DNA of 64,000 nucleotides from contig PXRT01000002.1 of NCBI GenBank assembly GCA_003020925.1, positions 1-64,000 of the forward strand. Reading direction: 5' to 3'. Origin of the DNA: Halobacteriales archaeon QS_6_64_34 (GTDB lineage: Archaea > Halobacteriota > Halobacteria > Halobacteriales > Haloarculaceae). Both the position numbers and the translations under genes were made by a program. Below the pieces are notes generated by a model. It had not been told where the DNA came from. It made no database searches and saw only the letters and a list, made by a program, of their open reading frames with translations. The first letter of the stretch is position 1; each line of letters opens with the position of its first letter. This document shows, in pieces, positions 1 to 8,979 of this stretch.

Positions 1-311
1 TCTTGTCTCAGATACCGTCTCCAGGCTCTTGCTCTCACAACCTGTACCGATTACGGGCACGGTGGGCCGTTACCCCACCGTCTACCTAATCGGCCGCAGT
101 CACATCCTACAGCGCCCGAACGTTTCTCACTCTCTGCACTCCAGCATGAGAGTGGTATCCACCATTGGCCTCAGTTTCCCGAGGTTATTGTGGTCTGTAG
201 GGTAGTTTGGCCACGTGTTACTGAGCTATATGCCACGAATCTGAGTTCGTGCGACTAGCATGGCTAAATCGGACTCCGATAGCAATGGCCTCCGGCAGGA
301 TCAACCGGAAT
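1..311 (-). rRNA. rrs: 16S ribosomal RNA, 5' part (cut by left edge)
   Basis: Read on the minus strand from 311 downward, the sequence begins ATTCCGGTTGATCCTGCCGG, the canonical archaeal 16S 5' end, and continues through the conserved haloarchaeal first domain to the left edge. Only the first 311 bases are inside the window, so the rRNA operon runs leftwards out of it. The 5' boundary is set by similarity to the usual mature end and may be off by one or two bases. Confidence 0.97.
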
Positions 312-836
312 GTGCTGATATACATCAGCGGCGGAAGTGGTTGCACTCCGTCGGAAGCTAACTACTGCATGGGTCCGTGGGCTCACATCAGATTCCATCT
401 TGACGGCGGACCGCAGGGGTGGAATCCTCATGGTGCGAGCGGAAGCCTCGATGGCCGTGCGCTCTGAGCGAATGTCCGACCACCCAGGTGGGTCGTCGAA
501 CCGTCGGCCCGGGCACGCTGCCCGGGGCGACCTTCGCATCACATCCGATGGGAGGGGTATACATAAATGACTCGTCTCGAAGGCGCCCTGTGTCAGCCCC
601 ACACGGCACACACCTGACGTGAGCCCGTCACACACCAGACCACCAGACAACGGCGGTCCAACACGAATAGTAGTCAGTACAGTTAGGGGATTTCACTGTG
701 GGAAGCTCGGCGTCCAGTGGCGACCGGAGCTATAGAGCGCTCCGAAGTCGTACTGCCGGCTGTAAATGTAACGATACTCACATCGAGAGCGTCTTCAAGG
801 CGTTCGCGTGTGTCACACACTACAGAAAGATACAGT
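312..836 (-). other. rRNA operon leader and upstream region, no protein gene
   Basis: This stretch separates the 16S gene from aIF1A. It holds the leader transcribed ahead of 16S and at least one core promoter (556-582). The GC-rich part nearest the 16S start probably forms the 5' half of the 16S processing stem, whose 3' half lies outside the window. The open reading frames here overlap on both strands and resemble no protein family, so none is annotated. Confidence 0.75.
556..582 (-). promoter_or_regulatory. rRNA operon core promoter
   Basis: On the minus strand a TTCGAGACGAG element (571-581) is followed by TCATTTATGTATACC (556-570). This matches the usual haloarchaeal rRNA promoter layout of a purine/TTCGA element before a TTTATG-type TATA box. 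Transcription would begin about 25 bases further left, near 533-538, giving a leader of about 220 bases. Further promoters higher up, towards 660-690, are possible but weaker. Confidence 0.6.
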
Positions 837-1133
837 TCAGGCAGTCAGCGAGTCGAGATGACCCTCGGAACGGAGCTGGTCTGCGTCCTGGCCGTCGTAG
901 CGCCACTCGACGTTTGCCTTCTCGTCTTGCCAGTCCCACGGCTCCGCGAGGACGATATCGTCCTCGTTAATCCAGGTCCGGAACTTCATCCGGCCGGGAA
1001 TGCGGCCCATACGGGTCTCGCCGTCCTCACACTGAAGGCGGACGTGGTTTCCGCCGAGGTGTTCGGTCACGAGTGCAAACATCTGGTCGCTATTTGGCAT
1101 GCGGAGGTTCCGCCGCCCTGTATCTTCGCTCAC
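837..1133 (-). CDS. eif1A: translation initiation factor aIF1A
   Basis: This 98-residue protein is the archaeal homologue of eIF1A, which binds the ribosomal A site and helps place initiator tRNA. The single OB-fold is evident: [24 protein letters not shown] (residues about 22-45) followed by [33 protein letters not shown], with the acidic tail usual in halophiles. The length is normal. The GTG at 1133 is chosen because a TATA box, CTTATACG on the minus strand at 1155-1162, lies about 25 bases upstream, as expected for a leaderless transcript. An internal ATG eleven codons in is the alternative start. The gene is co-directional with the rRNA operon downstream but has its own promoter. Confidence 0.96.
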   Translation of the reverse strand: MSEDTGRRNLRMPNSDQMFALVTEHLGGNHVRLQCEDGETRMGRIPGRMKFRTWINEDDIVLAEPWDWQDEKANVEWRYDGQDADQLRSEGHLDSLTA

Positions 1134-1301
1134 AACTGTAGTAGGTGTCCACGGCGTATAAGTGGTTTGAGAGTTGCGATAGCGCGTACCACACGACGCC
1201 GCCGGACGCCAGAGGAAGGCGTTGTTGGGTCGTGAAAGCCCGAAATCGAGAGAGCGGTGGCTACCGAACTGGTGATGCAGCCGAAGCCGGGAGAATCCGT
1301 C

Positions 1302-1538
1302 TCAGTCGGCGGCGAGAGTCAGCGGTTCCTCGCTCTCGGCGACCATCTCGTCGGTGAGGCCGTCGGCGAGTGCGAACACGGCGGCTTTGTGGTCAGTCTT
1401 CGATTTGTGAATCGATGTCGGCTTGACACCGAGGTCGGCGTATTCGTCGTGGTCTACCTCCGTCCCTGTGTCTCCCTCGTAGTGGTGCTGTACTTGTGCG
1501 AGAAGGCTGTGAAGATGAATGAGTTCTTGCTTCTTCAT
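1302..1538 (-). CDS. UPF0058 family protein
   Basis: This 78-residue protein begins MKKQELIHLHSLLAQVQHHYE, the signature start of the UPF0058 family, which is widespread in haloarchaea and of unknown role. Several histidines in the first half (LIHLHSLL, QHHYEG) could bind metal, but that is inference. The ATG at 1538 is preferred over a GTG four codons upstream because the family starts at MKKQ. A TATA-like TACTATAAC on the minus strand (about 1565-1573) lies roughly 30 bases upstream. The gene is monocistronic, with aIF1A further downstream on the same strand. Confidence 0.85.
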   Translation of the reverse strand: MKKQELIHLHSLLAQVQHHYEGDTGTEVDHDEYADLGVKPTSIHKSKTDHKAAVFALADGLTDEMVAESEEPLTLAAD

Positions 1539-1852
1539 AGATAGTATCACTTAGAGGGCGAAGGGTTATAGTATTATCTTGCCACTTGTTACCAACGTTT
1601 GTCGGTATAGTCGCACGAGTCGCTCACGTTCGACTATTCATCGACCGCGTCGTGTGGCCCGACCGGTCCGTGGTTCGGGCACGCACCCGCGACGGGGGTG
1701 TCGTTGAGACAGCAGTGGCGTCGCTGTGTCGCGACGAGACCGGTCACGAGGGGTTCCCCACAACGCCGACAGCGAAGGGTCATGGGGTCACTTCGAGGCC
1801 GAGCCTGTTACAGCTACCGGGGTTTTTGTTCGCCCGGGCCAATCCCGGAGAT

Positions 1853-3073
1853 ATGAACGACAGCGACCGCCACCGGGCGGGATTCGAGGCGTTTACCCGG
1901 ACGGCGGCGGCCAGAGAGCGGCTTCTTGAGGCGGTGTCACCGACGGCGCGCACCGAGCGCGTCGCGCTCCGAGCGGCCGACGACCGGGTCGTGGCGACGG
2001 CCATCGAGGCCGACCGACCGGTGCCCCACTACGAGCGAGCGGCGATGGACGGCTACGCAGTCCGGGCGAGTGATACGTTCGGCGCGAGCGAGCAGTCGCC
2101 GGCCTCGCTGCGGGTCACGGACACCGTCCGGGCCGGCACCGCGACGCGGGTCCACACCGGGAGCGAACTCCCCGAGGGCGCCGACGCCGTCGTGATGGTC
2201 GAGGCGACCGACCGCGCCGGCGACGAACTCTCGGTGTTCGAAGCCGTCCCGGAAGGGGGCAACGTCGGCCCCGTCGGCGAGGACGTGGGCGAGGGACAAC
2301 AGCTGTTCGAGGCCGGGCACTGCCTCAGACCGTCGGACCTCGGGCTGCTGAAAGCCGTCGGACTCGAGACCGTCGAGGTGTACGCCCGCCCGCAGGTGAG
2401 CGTCGCTCCGACCGGCGAAGAACTCGTCCAGTCCGACCCCGCGCCCGGTGAGATACTCGAGACAAACGGCCAGACCGTCACCCAGTACGTCGAGCGGTGG
2501 GGCGGGGAAGCGACGTACCGCGATATCGTCACCGACGACGCCGACGAGCTCCGGGCGGCCGTCGAGCGGGACCTCGACCACGACATCGTGGTGACCACTG
2601 GTGGCTCCTCGGTGGGCGACCGCGACATCGTCCCAGAGGTCGTGGGGGAACTCGGCGAGGTGTTCGTCCACGGCGTCGCCCTGAAGCCCGGCCATCCGGT
2701 CGCGCTGGGGGCCGTCGAGGGGACGCCGGTTCTGATGCTGCCGGGCTACCCCGTTGCCTGTATCGTCAACGCCGTCCAGTTCCTCCGGCCGGCGGTCGAG
2801 ACTGCCGGACGACGGCCGGCGGTCTCGCTACCGACGACCGATGCCCGCCTGACACGGAAGATTCCCAGCGAGCCGGGCGTTCGGACGTTCGCCCGGGTGA
2901 CGCTGGATGAAGACGGCGATGGCGAGCGGACGGCGACGCCGACCCGGACGAAGGGCGCGGGCGTGCTCTCCAGCGTGGCGCTGGCCGATGGCTGGGTCGT
3001 CGTCTCCGAAGAGCGGGAGGGGTACGCCGAAGGCAACACGGTCGCAGTCGAGGAGTGGGAGGGGTGTCGATGA
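1853..3073 (+). CDS. moeA: molybdopterin molybdotransferase MoeA
   Basis: This 406-residue enzyme inserts molybdate into adenylylated molybdopterin, the last step of molybdenum cofactor synthesis in the cytoplasm. Domains follow the MoeA order: N-terminal MoeA domain with MDGYAVRASDTFG near residue 65, the MoCF/MogA-like domain with TGEELVQSDPAPGEILETNG and the TTGGSSVGDRD nucleotide/pterin loop near residue 245, LPGYPVACIVNAVQ near 300, and a C-terminal MoeA domain IV. The reading frame extends further upstream, but homology starts at the ATG at 1853. The stop overlaps the next gene's start in an ATGA, so the two paralogs are translationally coupled. Confidence 0.93.
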   Translation: MNDSDRHRAGFEAFTRTAAARERLLEAVSPTARTERVALRAADDRVVATAIEADRPVPHYERAAMDGYAVRASDTFGASEQSPASLRVTDTVRAGTATRVHTGSELPEGADAVVMVEATDRAGDELSVFEAVPEGGNVGPVGEDVGEGQQLFEAGHCLRPSDLGLLKAVGLETVEVYARPQVSVAPTGEELVQSDPAPGEILETNGQTVTQYVERWGGEATYRDIVTDDADELRAAVERDLDHDIVVTTGGSSVGDRDIVPEVVGELGEVFVHGVALKPGHPVALGAVEGTPVLMLPGYPVACIVNAVQFLRPAVETAGRRPAVSLPTTDARLTRKIPSEPGVRTFARVTLDEDGDGERTATPTRTKGAGVLSSVALADGWVVVSEEREGYAEGNTVAVEEWEGCR

Positions 3074-4956
3074 GCGACCGACGGGAGTTCCGCGACCTCG
3101 CATCGCCGGAGGAGGCCCGCGCCGTCGTCGGGGCGCTCGATATCGACCCCGGGACGGAGACGGTCGCGCTGGCCGACGCCAGCGGTCGCGTGCTGGCCGA
3201 GCGCGTCGACGCCACGCTGGACGTGCCCGGGTTCGACCGCGCGAGCATGGACGGCTACGCGGTTCGGGCCCGCGACACCTTCGGCGCCGGGGAGGCGACC
3301 CCCGAGACGCTCGAACTCGTCGGGGCGGTCCACGCCGGCGAGAAGCCGGCCGTCACCGTCGACCCCGGAACGGCCGCCGAGATATCGACCGGTGCGGTCA
3401 TGCCCGAGGGCGCAGACAGCGTCGTGATGGTCGAACGGACCACTGAGACCGACGGGGGCGTCGAGATACGCACCGCAGTCACCCCCGGCGAGAACGTCAT
3501 GCTGGCGGGAGCCGACATCGCTGCCGGCGGGCGGGCGCTCGGCCCGGGAACCCGGCTGACGCCCCGGGAAATCGGGCTGCTCGCGGCGCTGGGCGTCGAC
3601 GAGGTGTCTGTCAGCGCTCGCCCGCGCGTCGGTATCATCTCCACGGGCGACGAACTCGTCCGGCCCGGCGACCCGCTGGACAGCGCGGCCGGCGAAATAT
3701 ACGACGTCAACAGCGACACCGTGGCCGCGAGTGTCGAGGACGCCGGTGGCGACCCCGTCCTCTACCCACACGCCGGCGACGACTTCGAGGCGATGGAGGG
3801 ACTGCTCCGCGAGGCCGCCGACGAGTGTGACCTCGTCCTCTCCTCGGGGTCGACCAGCGCCAGCGCCGTCGACGTCATCTACCGGGTCATCGAGGAGCGG
3901 GGTGACCTTCGCCTCCACGGCGTCGCAGTCAAGCCGGGCAAACCGATGCTCGTCGGCACCATCGGCGAGTCGGCCTACGTCGGCCTGCCGGGCTACCCCG
4001 TCTCGGCGCTGACTATCTTCCGGACGTTCGTCGCCCCCGTGATTCGCGAGGCCGCTGGACTCCCGGAACCCAGAACCGCGACGGTCACCGGCGAGATGGC
4101 AGTCGAGGAGCGCTACAGCGAGGGACGCCTGCGGTATATGCCCGTGGGCCTGGTCACTGACGGCGACGGCTCGACGCTCGTCTACCCCGTCGACAAGGGC
4201 AGCGGCGCGACGACGAGTCTGGTCGACGCGGACGGCACCGTCGCCATCCAGCCCGACACCGAGGTGCTTCCGGCCGGCAAGTCAGTCGAGGTGACGCTGT
4301 TCTCGCCGGACGCTCGCGTGCCGACCCTGTTCGGCGTCGGCGAGGACGACCCCCTCTGGAGCCGTCTGCTCGACCGAATCCGGACGCCCCGCTACCTGCC
4401 GACCGGGACCGCCGACGGTCGGCGACGGCTCCGCGAGGGCGTACCCGACGTGGCCGTCGTTTCGGGCCCGCAGACCGACGACCCGGGCGAGTTGCTGGGC
4501 GGCTGGGAGCGCGAGTGGGGGCTCGCCGTCGCGCCCGGGAGTGAGGTGACCGACCTGGCGTCGCTGGTTGACGGCGACTCACGGCTCGTCAACCGAGACA
4601 GCGGGTCGGGGCTCTGCCGCAGCTTCGACGCCGAACTCGAAGCACTGGCCGACAAACGGGGCGTCCCGCTAGCGGCGGTGACCGACGCCATCGACGGCTA
4701 CAACCTGACGACCGGTGCCACCGAGAGCCCCGCCCGGAAAGTCGCGGCCGGCGAGGCCGACGCGGGGCTGGCCCTGCGGGACACGGCCGAGAAACTCGAC
4801 CTCGGGTTCGTCCCGCTCGGGACCGAGCGCGTTCGGGTACTGGCAAACACCGACCGCACCGGAAAGGAGAGCGTCGAGCGACTGGCGGCGCTGCTTGAGG
4901 ACCGTGCGGAACTCACCACGACGCTCGACGGCTACGACGTCGGGGCGGGGGAATGA
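3070..4956 (+). CDS. moeA: MoeA fused to a periplasmic-binding-protein-like domain
   Basis: This 628-residue protein consists of a complete MoeA (about residues 1-400) followed by a PBP-like/LysR-substrate-type domain (about 410-628, COG1910 type). The N part has MDGYAVRARDTFG and GLPGYPVSALTIF. Its pterin loop reads SGSTSASAVDV where the upstream paralog has GGSSVGDRD, so chemistry or specificity may differ. The C part contains VAVVSGPQTDD and RLVNRDSGSGLCRSFDAEL, typical of the binding domain often fused to MoeA in archaea and thought to sense or present molybdate or tungstate. The start at 3070 overlaps the stop of the first moeA (ATGA). Two different MoeA proteins suggest a split between molybdenum and tungsten cofactors, which is inference. 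Confidence 0.9.
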   Translation: MSDRREFRDLASPEEARAVVGALDIDPGTETVALADASGRVLAERVDATLDVPGFDRASMDGYAVRARDTFGAGEATPETLELVGAVHAGEKPAVTVDPGTAAEISTGAVMPEGADSVVMVERTTETDGGVEIRTAVTPGENVMLAGADIAAGGRALGPGTRLTPREIGLLAALGVDEVSVSARPRVGIISTGDELVRPGDPLDSAAGEIYDVNSDTVAASVEDAGGDPVLYPHAGDDFEAMEGLLREAADECDLVLSSGSTSASAVDVIYRVIEERGDLRLHGVAVKPGKPMLVGTIGESAYVGLPGYPVSALTIFRTFVAPVIREAAGLPEPRTATVTGEMAVEERYSEGRLRYMPVGLVTDGDGSTLVYPVDKGSGATTSLVDADGTVAIQPDTEVLPAGKSVEVTLFSPDARVPTLFGVGEDDPLWSRLLDRIRTPRYLPTGTADGRRRLREGVPDVAVVSGPQTDDPGELLGGWEREWGLAVAPGSEVTDLASLVDGDSRLVNRDSGSGLCRSFDAELEALADKRGVPLAAVTDAIDGYNLTTGATESPARKVAAGEADAGLALRDTAEKLDLGFVPLGTERVRVLANTDRTGKESVERLAALLEDRAELTTTLDGYDVGAGE

Positions 4957-5091
4957 CTGATTCGTCGGCGCTCGCCGACCCGTTCCGCTTCGAATACGAC
5001 CCCGCCACCGTCAGATACGGGCCGAACCGCGCCGCCAGAACTCGAGCCGACACGAGAGGATATCGTGGGCGTGCTGGAAGCGGCGTGGTGA
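4953..5091 (+). pseudogene. Internally deleted remnant of an iron-containing alcohol dehydrogenase
   Basis: An ATG overlapping the moeA stop (ATGA) opens MTDSSALADPFRFEYDPATV RYGPNR (split here at 20 residues), which looks like the amino end of haloarchaeal iron-containing alcohol/glycerol dehydrogenases. About 65 bases later, in another frame (5044-5091), EPTREDIVGVLEAAW plus stop reads like the carboxyl end of the same family. The middle, normally over 300 residues, is missing. The remnant keeps the operon-like overlap with moeA, so a third gene probably once belonged to this transcript. The family call rests on short segments, so it is moderate. Confidence 0.55.
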
Positions 5092-5134
5092 ATCGAGTCA
5101 GCGCCCGCGAGAGTTAGTTAGCGAGTTGCGCCCG

Positions 5135-6553
5135 CTAGTCCAGTTCGCCCCGCAACACCTTCGCCGCGACGAGAATCGGGTCCCACACCGGGCTGAAGGG
5201 CGGCGCGTAGGCTAGGTCGAGCCGTTCGACTTCTTCGACCGTCAGGTCCGACTCCAGGGCCGTCGCAAGCGTGTCGATACGGATTGCCGCGCGGTCCGTG
5301 CCGACGATGGAGCCGCCGATGACGCGGCCGCTCTCGCGGTCGGCCGTTAGGCTCACCGTCGTCGGCTCGTTGCCCGGATAGTAGCCCGACCGCGAGCCGG
5401 CGGTGATGCTCTTCGTCACGGGGTCGAAGTCGGCCGCACGCGCGTCGTCGTGGTCGATGATACCGACCCGGCCGGCCTCCAGGTCGAACGCCTTGACGAC
5501 GGCGGTGCCGGCCACCCCGCCGACGGGTTCGGGGTCGCCGGCGACGGTCTGGCCGATGGCCCGGCCCGCGCGGTTAGCCGTGAGCCCGAGCGGGACCCAG
5601 GCCGGTTCGCCGGTGACGGTGTGGTCGTCCTCGGCGCAATCCCCGGCGGCGTAGACGCTGTCGACGTTCGTCCGACCGTACGCGTCGACTGCGACGGCCC
5701 CCGACTCGCCGAGTTCGACCGGCGTGTCCGCGAGCAATTGTGAGTTGGGCGCGACACCGATACCGACGAGGGCAAGGTCGACGTCGAGGCGGCCGTTCTC
5801 GTGGACTACCGCCTCGACGCGGTCACCGCCGGCGAGTTCCTCGACGCTGCAGTTGAGGTGCAGTTCCACATCCCGCTCTCGGAGCTGGTCGGCGACGTGC
5901 TCACAGACCGAGTTGCCGAAGGGCTTCAGGATGTGGCTGCCCCGCTGGAAGACGTGCGTCTCCAGCCCGTGAGCGCGGAACGCCTCGGCCATCTCGACGC
6001 CGACGTAGCCGCCGCCGACGATGGCCACCCGCTCGGGGGGCTCCATCGCGGCGTAGTGCTCGACGAGGTCGGCGTCGACGTAGTCGATGCTCGTGTCGAC
6101 GGCCGGCTCGCCGGGTTCCGCGAGTGCGGCCCTGATGGCGGCCGCCGAGTCCAGCCCGTGCATGGTGAAGGCCATGTCGCGGTCGTACCCCGCGATAGGG
6201 TCCGTGACGGCGTGAGCACCGGTCGCGACCAGCAGGTCGCTATACGGTTGCTCGAAGCGTTCGCCGCCGCCCTCGACTGTCACCGTCTCGGCGTCGGTGT
6301 CGACGGCGACCACTTCGTGTTCCCGCCGGAGGCCGATATCCCGCTCGGCCGCCTCCTCGGGCGACAGCGAGAGCAGGTCGGTGAGGCGGTCGACCTCGCC
6401 TTTGACGTAGTAGGGCGTCCCGCAGTGGGCATAAGACACCCACTGCCCCTTCTCGAAGACGACGACGTCGCCGTCTGAGTTCTCGCGCATGTACTTGCTT
6501 GCGGCGCTGAGGCCGGCAGCGTCGCCGCCGACGACCACGAACGGGTCACTCAT
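5135..6553 (-). CDS. FAD-dependent CoA-disulfide reductase / NADH oxidase family protein
   Basis: This 472-residue flavoprotein has two Rossmann dinucleotide motifs, VVVGGDAAGLSAA (residues about 5-17, FAD) and VAIVGGGYVGVEMAE (about 175-190, NAD(P)H). Its SYAHCGTPYYVKG motif near residue 45 contains the single redox cysteine of CoA-disulfide reductases and NADH oxidases, and VYAAGDCAE is the second FAD motif. The C-terminal dimerisation domain includes SGYYPGNEPTT and ends with LAYAPPFSPVWDPI, as in this family. The start at 6553 (MSDPF) fits the family; the frame extends eight codons further. The real electron acceptor (CoA disulfide, polysulfide or oxygen) cannot be read from sequence. It is convergent with the moeA operon. 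Confidence 0.88.
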   Translation of the reverse strand: MSDPFVVVGGDAAGLSAASKYMRENSDGDVVVFEKGQWVSYAHCGTPYYVKGEVDRLTDLLSLSPEEAAERDIGLRREHEVVAVDTDAETVTVEGGGERFEQPYSDLLVATGAHAVTDPIAGYDRDMAFTMHGLDSAAAIRAALAEPGEPAVDTSIDYVDADLVEHYAAMEPPERVAIVGGGYVGVEMAEAFRAHGLETHVFQRGSHILKPFGNSVCEHVADQLRERDVELHLNCSVEELAGGDRVEAVVHENGRLDVDLALVGIGVAPNSQLLADTPVELGESGAVAVDAYGRTNVDSVYAAGDCAEDDHTVTGEPAWVPLGLTANRAGRAIGQTVAGDPEPVGGVAGTAVVKAFDLEAGRVGIIDHDDARAADFDPVTKSITAGSRSGYYPGNEPTTVSLTADRESGRVIGGSIVGTDRAAIRIDTLATALESDLTVEEVERLDLAYAPPFSPVWDPILVAAKVLRGELD

Positions 6554-6788
6554 ACCGGGACGTTGGTCGCCCGTCACCTAACTGTTGAGTTACCCTGACG
6601 TCACGGTCCGCACCCGTACGTCGACGCCGCGATTGCGAAGATGGCCGGCACCGACTCACCGCCACCGGTCCGGAACGTGGTCTCGTCCATGTGGCGTGGT
6701 CGTCCCGCCTCGCTGAGAGTGATTGGTAACGTAGCGTTATGGAGTTACGAGACGTAATTATTAGTGGCCGGCCGGTCTCCTGTGGGGT

Positions 6789-7142
6789 ATGAGCGACAGC
6801 ACGAGCGAACCGCTGACGGTGTGGTGTGCGGGCGAGGAGTGGTGTCCGATAACGACGACGGCGACACTTATCGGAAAGAAGTGGCACCCTGTCATCGTCC
6901 ATCGGTTGCTCCGGAGCGGTCCCTCGGGGTTCAATGAACTCAAGGAGAACGTCGACGGTATCTCCTCGAAGGTGCTCTCCGATAGCCTGGAGGACCTCCA
7001 GGAACACGGTCTCGTCGACCGCGAGGTCGTCAACGAGCAGCCGTTCCGGGTCAACTACTCGCTGACCGAGCGCGGCGCGTCGCTGGAACCGGTCATCAGC
7101 GAGATGGCCGCCTGGGGCAAGGCGCACCTCCGCTCGCCCTAG
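6789..7142 (+). CDS. HxlR family winged-helix transcriptional regulator
   Basis: This 117-residue regulator has the HxlR layout: WCPITTTATLIGKKWHPVIVHRLL, then GPSGFNELKENVDGISSKVLSDSLEDLQEHGLVDREV (recognition helix and wing), then PFRVNYSLTERGASLEPVISEMAAWGK. HxlR proteins bind DNA as dimers and often respond to redox or electrophiles. Two cysteines (in WCAGEEWCP) near the amino end could act as a sensor, but this is inference. An AT-rich TAATTATTA at about 6752-6760 lies 30 bases before the ATG and fits a leaderless promoter. The gene is divergent from the flavoprotein at 5135-6553, which is a plausible target. Confidence 0.92.
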   Translation: MSDSTSEPLTVWCAGEEWCPITTTATLIGKKWHPVIVHRLLRSGPSGFNELKENVDGISSKVLSDSLEDLQEHGLVDREVVNEQPFRVNYSLTERGASLEPVISEMAAWGKAHLRSP

Positions 7143-7307
7143 GCCTTCGCCCGCGCCGTAGCCGAAGAGACGGGATATCTCTGCACCCCGACTATCAACG
7201 TCGGCATCAGCCCGCACCACCGGCAGCCACACGTCTAAGCTTATGGTCCCCCCGACACGATGTAGAGCTATCATGTATGACCAACCTGACCGAGCGAAGG
7301 GGGACCG

Positions 7308-8153
7308 ATGAACACCCTCGACGAAATCGAGCGCGTGGTAAAGGACACGTCACACTACCTCAGCGACAACCTCGCGAACTACGCGAACCGGTCGGCGGGC
7401 GAGAATCCCAGCGGCGAACAGCAGGTCGGGGCCGACGTGTGGGCCGACGACCTGTTTTTCGACGCGCTCTCGGACATCGAGGGCGTCGGCGGCTACGCCA
7501 GCGAGGAACGCGAAGACGTCCTCGACCTCGGGGACGGCTACGCGATAGCTATCGACCCGCTCGATGGCTCCTCGAACCTGGCCTCGAACAACTCCGTCGG
7601 GACCATCGTCGGCGTCTACGACAGCGACCTGCCCGCGTCCGGCCGAAACCTGGTCGCGTCGATGATGACGCTCTACGGGCCCTACACCACGATGACCGTG
7701 GCCCGCGAGGACCACGACATCGTCCAGGAGTATCTCCTGCGTGACGGCCACAGCGAGCGGTGGGAGACGTTCAGGCTGCCTGAGGAAGCCACCGTGCTCG
7801 GTATGGCGGGCAGGATAGACGAGCGAAGCGACGCGATGAACGAGATAACGCGGGAGTTCTCCAGGGAGCTAAAGACCCGGTACGGCGGCGCGACGGTCGC
7901 CGACCTCGCGCAGGTACTGGAGTACGGCGGCCTCTTTGGTTACCCGGCCAAGACGAACGCCCCGGACGGCAAGCTCCGTGTCCACTTCGAGTCCGCGCCG
8001 CTTGCCTACCTCGTGGAGGCGGCCGGCGGCGCTTCCTCGGACGGGAGCCAGTCGCTGCTCGATGTCGAGCCGGCCGAAATCCACGCCAGGACCCCCACCT
8101 TCCTGGGCAACGAATCGCTCATCCAGCGGCTCGAAGACGGCCTCGGCACGTAG
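7308..8153 (+). CDS. fbp: class 1 fructose-1,6-bisphosphatase
   Basis: This 281-residue enzyme hydrolyses fructose 1,6-bisphosphate to fructose 6-phosphate in gluconeogenesis. The metal-binding signature DPLDGSSNL lies near residue 85, preceded by YASEERED (a metal glutamate). The substrate-end region [25 protein letters not shown] and the closing [14 protein letters not shown] are typical of class 1 FBPases. It is slightly shorter than the bacterial enzymes, as in other haloarchaea, and has no visible allosteric AMP-site arm. The ATG at 7308 begins [11 protein letters not shown]. It stands alone, 160 bases after the HxlR gene and convergent with the rpa operon. Confidence 0.93.
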   Translation: MNTLDEIERVVKDTSHYLSDNLANYANRSAGENPSGEQQVGADVWADDLFFDALSDIEGVGGYASEEREDVLDLGDGYAIAIDPLDGSSNLASNNSVGTIVGVYDSDLPASGRNLVASMMTLYGPYTTMTVAREDHDIVQEYLLRDGHSERWETFRLPEEATVLGMAGRIDERSDAMNEITREFSRELKTRYGGATVADLAQVLEYGGLFGYPAKTNAPDGKLRVHFESAPLAYLVEAAGGASSDGSQSLLDVEPAEIHARTPTFLGNESLIQRLEDGLGT

Positions 8154-8182
8154 CCTGGCGGGCCGTCGAACCACCCGGGTTC

Positions 8183-8953
8183 TCAAACGTCCCGATAGTC
8201 GCCCAGTCGCGTCCCATCTAAGAGGAACGCCTCCGCGTCGGCTATCCCTTCGGGAAGGAACGGCGCCAGAAAGTCCTGACCGGGAACGTTGACCCACGTC
8301 CCGCCCGAGCGGTCGTTGAACGCCGGGAAGACGACGAGGTCGCCGGTCACGTCGAGCGAGCGGTCGTAGTGGTCCTCGAAGGGGGCCCCGACCAGTCGGC
8401 CGCGAAGCCACGCGTGCTCGTTCCGGGTGCCGCCGACCTCATCTTCCAGCCTGACCACCGGGTGTTCGTGGCCCACACAGACGACGGCCGATTCGAGGAC
8501 CGCCGGGGCGGGCCAGGTGTGGCCGTGGGCGAACCCCACGTCACCGATGGTCGTCCCGTGAGCAGGCGTCACGGTCGCCTCGGTATCCAGGTCGGCCAGC
8601 ACCGGCTCTAGCTCCCCGTCGTGGTTCCCTTTCACGAGGGTAACTGGCACGTCGAGGCTCGAAAATAGCGACTCCAGCTCCTCGCGCTCACTTTCGAACG
8701 GCGAGCCGATGGCGTGACCGAGGTCGCCGACGACGACCAGCCGGTCGGCGCCTGACCGGTCCAGCGCAGCGAGCAGTCGCTCCCGACGAGAACCCGCCGC
8801 CGACCGGAGTTCGACCCCGTCGTAGCGCAGGCTGGCCTCGATGCCGGCGTGGTAGTCCGCGAGGGCGAGCAGCCGCTCCCCCTCGGTCTCGACCGTGGCT
8901 GCGGGGACGCCCGGAACCGGTTCGATACGCATCGCCAGTTCGTTGGCGGCCAC
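8183..8953 (-). CDS. rpe: Rpe-like calcineurin-type metallophosphoesterase
   Basis: This protein of about 256 residues belongs to the ICC-like phosphoesterase group (COG1407). Motifs are LALADYHAG (D and H metal ligands), VVVGDLGHAIG (GD), VKGNHDGEL (GNHD) and AHGHTWP with CVGHEHP (GHxH-type end). It is the third gene of an rpa-rpap-rpe operon, 26 bases after rpap, the same order described for rpa1 in Haloferax volcanii, so a DNA-linked role is likely but its substrate is unknown. The frame opens with GTG at 8953; an ATG at 8932 (MRIEPVPGV) is a good alternative start. Confidence 0.88.
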   Translation of the reverse strand: MAANELAMRIEPVPGVPAATVETEGERLLALADYHAGIEASLRYDGVELRSAAGSRRERLLAALDRSGADRLVVVGDLGHAIGSPFESEREELESLFSSLDVPVTLVKGNHDGELEPVLADLDTEATVTPAHGTTIGDVGFAHGHTWPAPAVLESAVVCVGHEHPVVRLEDEVGGTRNEHAWLRGRLVGAPFEDHYDRSLDVTGDLVVFPAFNDRSGGTWVNVPGQDFLAPFLPEGIADAEAFLLDGTRLGDYRDV

Positions 8954-8979
8954 GCGAGAAAAGGGGCGCGGCTCGGGGG

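Noticed and set aside
2746..3918. 390-codon minus-strand frame opposite the moeA pair
   Set aside because: It is an antisense shadow of two well-supported moeA genes and has no recognisable domain.
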